A stretch of DNA of 28,505 bases. Source: Chloromonas sp. AAM2 (lineage: Eukaryota; Chlorophyta; Chlorophyceae; Chlamydomonadales; Chlamydomonadaceae). The stretch is taken from contig QAXH01004200.1 of the NCBI GenBank assembly GCA_004335635.1, positions 7,908 through 36,412 of the forward strand, in the 5' to 3' direction. Under the pieces are notes generated by a model, which was given only the letters and a program-made list of their open reading frames with translations, searched no databases and was not told where the DNA came from. Positions 12,209 to 21,800 of this stretch are shown here, piece by piece. The position numbers and the translations under genes are program-made. Position 1 is the first letter of the stretch. Each line of letters opens with the position of its first letter.

Positions 12209-15200
12209 CCGCACATGGGGTGAACAGCGGGGTCTCATCTTGTCCAAGGGACCCGTGCTCAGTACATGATATCGGTACACATGATGACAGTGCATCCAGC
12301 CAGTGAAAGTCTGTGTGCCTCACCTCATCAAATCCTAACCCTAACCCTAACCCTAACCCAAACCCTAACCCAAACCCTGGCCCTGAGTCCTGGACCCATG
12401 AGTTGCTCACCTTGCCTGACTGGTACAGCCCAATAGAGGGCACTGAACCTGACTGGTACAGGCCAACAGAGGGCACTGAACCTGGTCTGGACGGTGAAGA
12501 GTGTGTGCCTCGCCTCACCTTGTCAAACGGGTCCGCCCTGTGTTTGAAGGCCGCTGTGTCCATGTATGCACCCAGCTCCGCCCGGGCAGAGGACAGCTCG
12601 CCACAGTGCATCAACAGCACGGCAAGGTCACGCCTGCAGAGGGGGGAGCGGCGAGGCCACGCTGTTGCTAGTGCACACATGGCATGCAAAAGTCAGTGCG
12701 CATGCATCCAAGTGGCACAGATGACTTGGAAAGCCTGCTGATGCTTTGTTGATGAGAGGCCTGGACGTCAGTGAGCTGCCATCTTTGCTTTGCTGCTCAG
12801 CCCTGTTGCATGCCAACAGTCACTGCCCGTTGCAAGGCGCTGTGTCCACAGGAAATGCAGTCAGGCCTGCTTCCTACTGTTATACCTGTGTCGTGTTAGG
12901 GCAGGTATATGTCAAGTAAACCGCCTGCGACCCGTCCACTTTTGTTGTCTAGCATCATTTTCCATCACACACATTTGTAATCACAGGATAAACTGCGAGA
13001 AGCCCATGAGAAACTGAGGAAAGCCGAGCTATAACAATTGTAGGATGGGCGGACCCGCCTCCCACCTCGGAAGGCTTCGTACACCTTGTACACCTTGCTA
13101 CAGTGCAGGTTTATGAGCAGCCGTGGATTGTACATCGTTTTCCATGAATACAATCGGCTAAACTTGGTAACACATGAAAGCTGAAGAACCCCGGCCCGCA
13201 TCCTGCTTATCAAGCATCTGCTAGAAGGCGCGCGCCATCCCACCTCCCCTCCGACTGTTCTTCCTTCGCGCCCATGAGCATCACCAGTCTCTCCGCTTCG
13301 GCCCCATGCATCCCCTCTTACATCTGTTCTTTGGTCTTGCTCATCGTTCTCCATCAACCAACTTTACAGAACTGCATTAAGGACACTCTGTCCCACCTCT
13401 CCTCCGGCTGTTCGTCCTCTCCTCCCCTGAGCATGACCAGTCTCTCTGCCGCCGCCCTGGCTCGCCTCAGGTCCCCGGCGCCAGGGGAGGTCCACACCCC
13501 GCGCTCGAGCCGCCAGGCCGCCACCGTGGATATGGCCGTGAGGGCCGCGCCCATGTCCTCGCCCAGGGCAGACTTGGCTGCAGCCCTGCAGGCGAGGGAG
13601 GTGACCGGGAGAGCTCAAGACCCCAGAGTTTGAGGCGCGACAGAGCGTCACACTTGCATTTGATAGTACTGTGCTTTCAGTTGAATTCAACAAGTTCAAT
13701 TCAAGCTTAGGCGTTTCATGGAACATGCCGCTGCTGTGCAGCGAAACTCGTAGAGTTTGACGAGCTCTGATACCAAATGTCACAAACTGGTGTCCTGTCA
13801 ATTGAGAGCCCAACTGGATTCTGAGCACAGCAAGGTAAGGGGCGGGTGGCACGTGGCAAATAGTTTGGATGAACCTCTGCATGCCGTGTCTAACAATAGC
13901 CATGGGCAGTACATGGTTTGAAACAGCATAAGTGCTGTGAAGAGTAAGCTTATTCTGGTTGGCGTGGTGATAACAGTTGTATGCTTGATTTGGTTGGCCT
14001 GGTGATAACACGCACACACAGATGGCGCCCCCTCGGCTACTGTGCTGCTCCGATCTGGTTTGCGCCAGGGCTGCAACACAAACTAGCTTAATGCTGCACG
14101 GTGGTACTCCGGCACATGCCCTACCCACCACTGTGGCATGAAATAGGTGCCCCGGGCATGTCTTTTGAAAGCGCAAAGTCACAAGCCCTGGGGACTGGTT
14201 CGATACGTCAGCCCTTACGACTATCCCCTGCCCAGCAACATCAAGCAGGCCCTCCTCCTGGATTAACATCATCAATATTGTCCTGACCTAAACCCGTTAC
14301 CCACGTTCGCACATGCCCTGCCCCCGCGCATGACCTAATCAGCACCAGCGCCTTGGCACCCAAAGACTTGCGCACCTGAAGCCGCCCAGACTGTTGTTTC
14401 CCCCGTCTTCATACGCGTCCAGTCGCCCGTCCCAGCCCCAGCACCAGTACGCCCGTTTCAAATGCCGCTGCAGCTCCGCCAGCACATCACTGCTGCACGT
14501 GTTGATGCCCTGGCCCGTGCTGGCCGCGGGCAAAGCCTCAGTGAGGCTGGCGCCTATGGGCTGGGAGCCGATGTGCGTGCGGCCAGTAGCTCGGAGCTGT
14601 TTCTGCTGGATCTGTTGGGTTTGTTGGGTTTGTTGAGTTCGTTGTTGGTTGTGGAGAGGCAGGATCATGTTTCGAGTGATTCCGGCCAGGGGCACGGCGG
14701 TGGGAGGATCTGCGGCCAAGGTGGCGGGGTGGGTACGTCAGGTCTATGAATAAAACCTAATGACCTATAAAGGCTAAGGGTCAAAGGAAACCAGCGAACC
14801 CAGTGTGTGTCATGCGTGAAGTGGAGAAACATATGCTGCATGTCATGCTATGGCTATGCATGCAACAAAGCATGCGGCTAGGTGTGCTAGGGTTGAGGGC
14901 AAGGACTGACCCAAGCCACTTGAGTTGGGTTGCAATGACCAGGACAATGGAAATTCCAGCGTATGTCGACAACAAGAGCAGCTTCACACACGACACGAAA
15001 ACACAGTTGGTGCGCTCAAAGCGAGGTAAGCAGAGTGCAAGGCCTGTGTGTGCTGCGTGAAAAAGGAAGAGCACCTTCCTGTGCTTCCTGGCTATCCCGA
15101 ACTGTGCTTAGCATCCACAAGGAATTATGGCCAGAAAAGTGGGTACATATTCGTGACCCACCCCTTTTTCCATACTCGACTCGTCCCCTTAACCCTTGGA

Positions 15201-18200
15201 AAAGCACGTGTATTGCATGCGTGTTTTGACAGCGCAGTCAGGTAACTGCAGTGTGTCAGGTTGCCTGCGGGGCGCGTGCCTGCCCCTGTCCGCCCTCACC
15301 GTCGTACCCCCCGGTGTCCATGCTCACGGCAAAGTCCACTGAACCCTCCGCGAGCAGCTCAGACATGACCTGCGGCACCAAGTGAATCAAGCTTTGGACA
15401 GACGCTGTATCCGGCAGGTTGTGCTCAGTTCGCTGCGTGGCCACTGACGGCCTACGCTAACATCCGCTGTGATGTGCCTTGCTAGTGACTACCCTGGTGG
15501 AAATCCTCGGTGGGAATCCTGGAGGAAGGTGTTGATGAGGATAGCAGCTCTGGCGCATTGTTCGCGCCTGCTGTGCTATGGCTCTCCATGCCTGCTAGGT
15601 GGCATCTCTGGCACACTGTGCCTCACACCCTGCGCCGCACAGGGTGTGCCTGCTAGGTGGCATCTCGGGCACACTGTGCCTCACACCCTGCGCCGCACAG
15701 GGTGTGCCTGCTAGGTGGCATCTCGGGCACACTGTGCCTCACACCCTGCGCTGCACAGGGTGTGCCTGCTAGGTGGCATCTCGGGCACACTGTGCCTCAC
15801 ACCCTGCGCCGCACAGAGTGTGCCTGCTAGGTGGCATCTCGGGCACACTGTGCCTCACACCCTGCGCCGCACAAGGTGTGCCATACCAGAGCGCAGGCTG
15901 AGCAGTAAGCTATGCCATGTCTGGCCACGCATCATGCGCTTTTTCTATGGCCCATGCCGGTGCACTGACGACATGCCACCGCCTTTCATTTCCTCTAATG
16001 ACTGCCAGCATGGACTCGGTATGTTAGAATTCGCAATTGCTGCGTGGAAGGTGCCTGTATGTCCATGCATTGCTACGTGCCTGTGCGTATAGGATAGCCA
16101 GTGCTGCGGGGTGTGCCATGCGCCTGACCAGCGCCTCATGCAGATACGCGTCCCTCGCCACCTCCCATGTGCCCGCATGGTCGACAGACACCCTGCATGG
16201 CGCATGGGTAAGGCACTGCTCAGTGCTTGATGCATGCAGTGCCATGCCCACGCCGCTGAGAAGGAGTGCTCCCTGCAAAGCCATAGCATGAGACGAGATT
16301 GGAGATGCCATCATGCATGAATGAACACGAGAATCAAGCCGCACTGAGCGCGAGTGCTTCCTGCACAGCCATGGCATGGTTGGCTCCACACACGCTGGAC
16401 AGGCGCCGGAGCATGCGGATGCAAGATTCAGGAGCTGGTGCGGGACAGCCATGCGTGGGGCCTGCCTGACTGACTCTAGGCCTGCGGCGTCGCCTGCCTT
16501 GTACAAGAACTGTGCATGAATTGCACGGTTTCCGGCCGAGTAGCGCTACAGCTCAGGAGCCCATGCGTTTGCAAGGTGACCGCAGCAGCAGAACTATTTC
16601 AGACCTGCCTGCCTAAACGAACCCACCATTACCAAAGATTGGGATGAAAAACCCATGAGATGATGCAAGATGCAACCTGTGTACGGGTGCTGCTCTTGTC
16701 CTGCACCAACTTGTAGGGCAGTGCACCCTCGTGGACAAGCTGATGATGCAAGATACGGTCTCTTTGTGTCTGTGTGCTGCCCAACTCTGCTGGCCTTGTT
16801 CCGCGCACCTGTTGGGCAGTGCACTCCGCCCGTGCTCCGGCGCTCTGAATCCCAGACTGGATACTCCTTGGGGCTGCGGTTGCAACAGCAACAGCACAGG
16901 CACACATGAGGCTGCCAGTTGGGCCACACTTGACAGCACAGGCACACAGCTGGTTCCTGCCGGACTGGCGGCTAGCGCAGTGCATGAGAGCGTGGGAACC
17001 TTGGAGCAGAGGCATATGAACATCGTACAGAGATGCAAAGGCCATTCTGCACACCGGCAGATGCCACACGTTCACTGTCAACGCAGCCAACGCTTGCCAA
17101 GAGAGCATGACCAATAACTGCATTGACAGAAAAGCCGACTCGTCCCTAACACATACCTGAAACACAAAGGCCCGACACAACACCAGCACCACGCACCCCT
17201 CTTGCCCCTCTCACACACCTAGCTGACCTAACACACCCAGCCTCTGAGCCTGTAACACACCTGCTGGGGCACGCCCCGCCTTGGCCGTGACTCCGCAAAC
17301 AGCGCCCGCTCGACCACACTCAGCACCCGCTCAGGGTCAGTGGCCGGAGCGGCAGCTGGCCCCTGTTGCGGCTGCTGTTGGGCAGGCAGCAGGTGCTGGA
17401 GCGTCAGCTGCTGCCGCACGTGGGCCGCTGCGGCTGAGATACGATCCAGGTAGCTGGGCACGGGGAAGGGGACGGTCGAGTGGGAGGCTGCGAGAGGGGG
17501 GCGCGGGCAAGGGAACAGCAAGGTTGAGCCAGTGCCAAGGGCAGAACCAAAGGAAATAGAGCGATGTCGACAGGTCATGCTGGAATTGCATGGGCTTGGA
17601 GAACTTCAGGAAAGCTGGTTTGAGGTCAGCAGAGCTGCCGAAAAAGCCTAGCCACAACCCAATCACCCACCTATTGCGTCGTCCTCCGCACTGACCCACA
17701 GCGCCGCCTCGGCCAGTCGCATGCTGGGCTCGCCTGGAACACAACAGAAGCAGCACAACAGTCAGCATAACATACAGCTCAGCAGTCAAACTGGCATTAA
17801 ATACGATACATATGATTAGGCAACTGCAGTACGACTCCTTGAATCACCCAGACATCATTTCCCTCACTGTGTCCCCGTGCCTGCCGATTCAGAGCAACAG
17901 TGCTGCCAAACGCATGCAAAATGCAAGCCTGTCAAGTGGCACTAGCAGTGAGTGCAAAGGCTGCCTGCTCACTCACCGCCCTGGATGGCACGAGCAAAGC
18001 CTATCCGAGCTCGATGCGTAAGCAGAACGCTATCATCTGTCCTGCACACGCACATCATGAGATATACACACATGTTGTTTCAGCTCCACCTGATACTAAC
18101 TAGTCCAGTAGCCCATGCTCATTGGAGGAGCACTGTGCTGCTGGGAGTCATGCGCAGGCATGCACTGCCCGAGACTTCAAAGACCGGTTACTGCAGTGCC

Positions 18201-18696
18201 GATTATGCTGCTCTCCAGCATGTGCCAGTGCTGCTGCTGTGTTCATATGTGCGGATGCTGCTGTGCTGGCTGAGAAGTGCTCGTTTCAGAGAGCCAGAGG
18301 CAGCAGTTGACTTGTATACCATGTTGCTTGCAAAGTGGTTCATGGCTTCTTGACTCATGCAAGTTCGTATGCAAGTTCAGAGTGAATGATGCTATGCAAT
18401 GTAGGCTGGATTGCGGTCATGGTCTGGAGCGGCAGGAAAGCCCATTCAGTTCTATGGCACACATTCCATGCTAGGCCAAGGAATTAGTTCCTGGGTGGGT
18501 CTCACCTGACGTATCGCTCGTCTGATTCTACATCTGGCCTTGGTGCATCCCCTGACTGCCTACTGTCCGATAGCAAGTCAGGATGGCGAGAGGCAGCCAG
18601 GCGAACTGTCGGTACATGGTGAACGACGTGGGTGGACTGCCACGCCCTGCATGGGCCTACTTTAGAATTCGACTGCAATTGCATGTTGAGAGCCAT
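10722..18696 (-). CDS. SirB1-type protein: transglutaminase-like core plus TPR-like repeat, 11 exons
   Basis: Exons are 18696-18506, 18041-17977, 17733-17671, 17487-17261, 16272-16081, 15369-15300, 14709-14376, 13585-13397, 12633-12519, 11580-11510 and 10794-10722, about 529 residues with all phases consistent. Family features are RLAEAALWVSAEDDA near residue 92, SYLDRISAAAAHVRQQL then ERVLSVVERALFAE, DAYLHEALVRRMAHPAALAI near 223, and a TPR-like pair RRARAAAERLVMLR and RRDLAVLLMHCGELSSARAE near 420-465. These follow the order of the SirB1 N-terminal / Transglut_core2 family, whose biochemical role in plants and algae is poorly defined; SirB1 members generally are not shown to be active transglutaminases. 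Exon 7 carries a Gln/Thr-rich low-complexity insert. Exon 5 appears to end at a GC donor. The start ATG (18696) is the first in the exon and is uncertain. Intron 4 (16273-17260) contains a small duplication, intron 5 (15370-16080) a 58-bp minisatellite, intron 9 the gap and telomere-like repeats, and intron 10 a 35-bp repeat. Introns 1, 6 and 7 show nothing. Family assignment rests on remembered motif order, so about 0.75. Confidence 0.78.
11055..11152. repeat. 35-bp tandem repeat, about 2.8 copies, intron 10
   Basis: The unit contains ggtcaatgctagtgctggca. Copies are at 11055-11089, 11090-11124 and a partial one at 11125-11152. Confidence 0.95.
11765..11821. repeat. 30-bp tandem repeat, 2 copies, intron 9
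   Basis: The unit contains tacgccacacacatac followed by gctcaacag, occurring at about 11765 and again near 11795, with one main difference between copies. Confidence 0.85.
12049..12082. repeat. Short dispersed repeat, copy 2
   Basis: This matches 10115-10148 almost exactly (one fewer A in the A-run). It lies in intron 9 of the SirB1-type gene, while copy 1 lies between genes. Confidence 0.85.
12133..12165. other. Assembly gap (33 Ns)
   Basis: A run of N directly abuts a GT dinucleotide repeat, so the unresolved sequence is probably more of the same microsatellite. Its true length is unknown. Confidence 0.98.
12166..12206. repeat. GT dinucleotide microsatellite
   Basis: Uninterrupted GT repeat of 41 bases starting at the edge of the assembly gap, inside intron 9 of the SirB1-type gene. 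Confidence 0.98.
12333..12385. repeat. Interstitial telomere-like repeat (CCCTAA variants)
   Basis: A run of cctaaccctaaccctaa units passes into cccaaaccctaacccaaa variants. Read on the minus strand it is TTAGGG-type with TTTGGG variants. It sits inside intron 9 of the SirB1-type gene, immediately downstream of exon 9 on that strand, so it is not a chromosome end here. Confidence 0.9.
12413..12484. repeat. About 33-bp tandem repeat, 2 copies
   Basis: Two imperfect copies of a unit containing cctgactggtacag and agagggcactgaa, beginning near 12415 and 12448, next to the telomere-like repeat. Confidence 0.85.
15591..15880. repeat. 58-bp minisatellite, 5 copies, with an internal hairpin
   Basis: Units start at 15591, 15649, 15707, 15765 and 15823, each with cctgctaggtggcatctc. 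Most contain CACACCCTG, a 7-base loop, then CAGGGTGTG, a perfect 9-bp inverted repeat; the fourth and fifth units break the stem by one base. The array lies in intron 5 of the SirB1-type gene. Confidence 0.95.
16265..16378. repeat. Small duplication covering the exon 5 acceptor of the SirB1-type gene
   Basis: The stretch 16265-16290 recurs at 16353-16378 with three differences (26 bases, offset 88). On the gene strand both contain a cag acceptor, so a second candidate 3' splice site lies 88 bases upstream of the one used in the model. Confidence 0.7.
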
Positions 18697-18860
18697 GATG
18701 CGTTTGTATTGCACGAGTAACAATAGGAACTTGGCTCCTGTTCCAGGAGTTCTGTTGCGTTCTGTCGCCTGTCAGTTGTCGGTTGGCGCCCACCAAACCC
18801 GATTTGCCGGCTTGCCGAGAGTCACAATCGGCCGTCACTGCGGCCACAGATTGCTGAGAG
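18697..18860. promoter_or_regulatory. Divergent 5' region between the SirB1-type gene and ATAD3
   Basis: Only 164 bases separate the two predicted start codons, which point away from each other. It must hold both 5' UTRs and probably a bidirectional promoter. I see no TATA box; no motif could be assigned. The SirB1-type start is uncertain, so the spacer could be a little different. Confidence 0.55.
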
Positions 18861-21800
18861 ATGGCGCTACGCGTGGGCAGTAAGCTGCTTGCGGGCGTGA
18901 TGGGCGTGGCAGCCGGAGTGGCTGCTCCAACCCTGGCTGTGAATGTTCTCGCGGACAAAGAGAAGGACAATGTTCAACGTATGTTCGATCCTGATGCGCT
19001 GGAGCGTGGTGTGGTAGCTCTGAAGGAAATCAACAAATCGCCTTACGCCAAAAATGTGAGTTTGAGCGTCCACGTTTTGCGATCCTAAGAAGCTTGACGC
19101 TCGGGAAAGGCTGCACTGATGCGGGACATCCAACATCATGATAATTGTTTGGTCATAATCCTACCTGCCAATCGTGGGTTGTTTGCCACCGACGAGCCCA
19201 CCACCCGCCGACTCTTCTTCCCAGATCTCCATGGCGTAGATCAAATGCAGTTGAACAGAGTATGCACGTGCTTTTGGGCGATCACAGCCAAGTATCGCAG
19301 CATTAAAGCAATCCGTGTGCAATTGAACTGGGCCATGAGCACAAACCGATGCCACAGCCTTGCATCACATGGCAGTAGCAGTCATGACACCTGCAAGCAG
19401 GAAGCAGCAGCTTGGGCCAACCATCGTAGGCAGGGCATCTGTATCATACACCTATCACCCTTTCAACATCATGCAGATGGCAGAGCTCCCATGCAGTATC
19501 GTGCATTCTCTGGATGCCCTCATGGCAAAATTTCCCATCTGTGCACCTTCCAGGTTTTGGACCTCTCTAGGCAGCAGGAGATTACCAAGCAGGCAGAAGC
19601 TAAACGCCATGAGGAGGAGGCAAGGGCGCAGGCAGCAGCATATAAGATCGTGAGTCGGCAGCGGATGCTGACAGCAGGTGCTGTGCTAATGAGTAACCCC
19701 ATGCATGAGAAGCCAATCAACAGTTCAGCTGACGGTGTGCAAATGATACCTCTGACGCAATGCCATGTGTAGCTGGTCTCTGACGTGATGCCCTGCACAT
19801 GCGAATGCAGGAGGCAGAAAAGATCAGATACCAAGAAGAGAGGCAATTGGAAGAGCAGAGAGCACAGGTAGGGTGCTGCAGCTTGGAGCATCGAGTGCTC
19901 TGGAGGTGTGCTCAAGGTTTCGCTATATCTAGGACAGTCAGCTGTCTCGAGCAGCAGGCTGGAAATTCTTGTGCAATCGATACAACCGACACTGGTGGCA
20001 TGCACTGGGAGCATGTGCCATGCACAGTGGTGTTTGCAAGGCCCTTTGCACGCTGGGCAGCAACGCGAAATGCTTGATACATGCAAACGTGCAAACACGT
20101 TGTTATCAAACTCAGTGTGGCACGGTGTGCAAGCCACTGTGTGACCGTTCTGACAATGGCCTGATACATGCACTTAAATATAAACACACATACACAACTG
20201 AGCAGGTGATCCTGCATGGTAGCGGGCAGGTCAAGCCATGACCAGGGCATGGGGTTGTGCTCACCAGGTGTTTTGATGGCTGCTCATCAACACATTTGCT
20301 GACAAAACATGTGATATGCACTGCTGTTTTCAGGTTGGCGCTCGTATGAAGCAGTACGAGGACGAGCTTGCACGCAAACGGTTGCAGTACGAACACGAAT
20401 TGCAACGGCAGGTGAGCAGATGGCCGGTGGGGACTGGCTGGCGGGGACTGGCTAGCAGGGTGTGACTGAAGTTAATAGTGTGGTAACCATACTGTCGGCC
20501 TCAAAAGCATCAAGGTTCACGACCCTGTTTGACTACCCGACACGTCGCTGTTCTGTTCTGTATAAGTGAAACAACCGCTCACAAGCTCAAATGCTATGAA
20601 TTGCATGTCCTTTCTGTGCTGCCTGTTTGATCACGTGTAATACACGGCTACAACCCCAACATGCACCTGTCTTGTTGCTCTGCAGCGCAATGCTGAGATG
20701 GTCAAGCTTCAAGAAGAGTCTGTAGGCAAGCAGGAGGAGGAGCGGCTGCGCATTGAGCGGCAGATACAGGCCGAGCGCAAGGCATCAGAGGCCTACGCAG
20801 CGGACCTGCAGAAGGACATTGCACGTGGGTGGGGATGGTGCACGTGGGTGGGGATGGTGCACGTGGGTGGGGATGGTGCACGTGGGTGGGGATGGTGCAC
20901 ATGGGTGGGGATGATGCACGTGGGTGGGGATGATGCACGTTGGTGGGGATGATGCACGTTGGTGGGGGCGAGGGATTTAAAATGCCGTTGTCGGTGTCAT
21001 GTGTTTGATGCCGAGTCATGCAGCTGGCAACTGGCTCTGAAACCGTGACACAACAGCAAGGCAGTCTTGACGTCCAGACCTGCTGTGAAACATGACAATG
21101 CCGGGACATGCAGTAAACGTGCATGCATCTGCTTATTGCTGTTGTTCTCGTATGGCACACGTGTGCGGCACCATGTTCATGCAGGCGAAAAGGCTAAGGC
21201 GGAAGCTGAGGGGCGAATCAAAGAGGCACGTGACAATGAGGATGTCAACCGGCGAGCAGCACTGCTGAGGTACCAGGTAGGCAACAGGCCAAGAGAAAGG
21301 CTACTCATTCTGTACAGGGGTTTCAACGCATGCGTGGTTTGAGTGCATTACCGATCCAGAAGCGGCTTTTCTTGATGTTGCGTTGCTGCATGCTGCTCTT
21401 CTGATGGTTCAAATGTCACACTCTGGCAGTTGTCTCACACCAACCACGTGACTGTTGACTGCAGGAGGAGGCCAGGAAGGCTCTGGATGCCATCAACGCC
21501 GTGATGTCACACTTAGGCACGGCAGCCGTGGAGCTGCTCACGGACAGGAACAAACTGGCCATGGCAGTTGGTGGTTTCTCAGCGCTGTTCCTAGGCGCAT
21601 ACGGCGCCAGGGAGGCGGCGAGGGTCACGGGCGGGGCCGTGGAGCGCTGGCTGGGCACACCCAGACTGGTGAGCACAGGCTCTCGTATGGGCAGTGGGCC
21701 TATGGCCTTGGGTGGTAGGAAAACGGATGCAAATGGGCCCATTCAGAGACTGGTGTTGTTGGGAGATTCTTGTGGGCAAAGGATTGCTGGAAATGTGTCC

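Noticed and set aside
11705..12295. Long minus-strand frame across the N gap
   Set aside because: It depends on unknown bases and a GT microsatellite, and has no family similarity.
12333..12385. A chromosome end
   Set aside because: The repeat is short, degenerate and flanked on both sides by exons of the same gene.
13384..13397. Donor gtgtcc at 13386 as the end of SirB1-type exon 8
   Set aside because: It gives phase 0, incompatible with exon 9, while gtggga at 13396 gives the phase needed and the family-like PEERRDLA join.
13364..14275. A 303-codon open frame on the minus strand
   Set aside because: It overlaps exon 8 of the SirB1-type gene in the wrong frame, and most of it is intron with no recognisable domain.
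15591..15880. CRISPR-like regular repeat array
   Set aside because: Units are contiguous with no spacers, in a eukaryotic intron; it is a minisatellite.
16081..16192. Exon 5 of the SirB1-type gene starting at the cag before 16192
   Set aside because: That acceptor leaves one extra base, which does not fit the phase-0 end of exon 4; the acceptor before 16272 fits.
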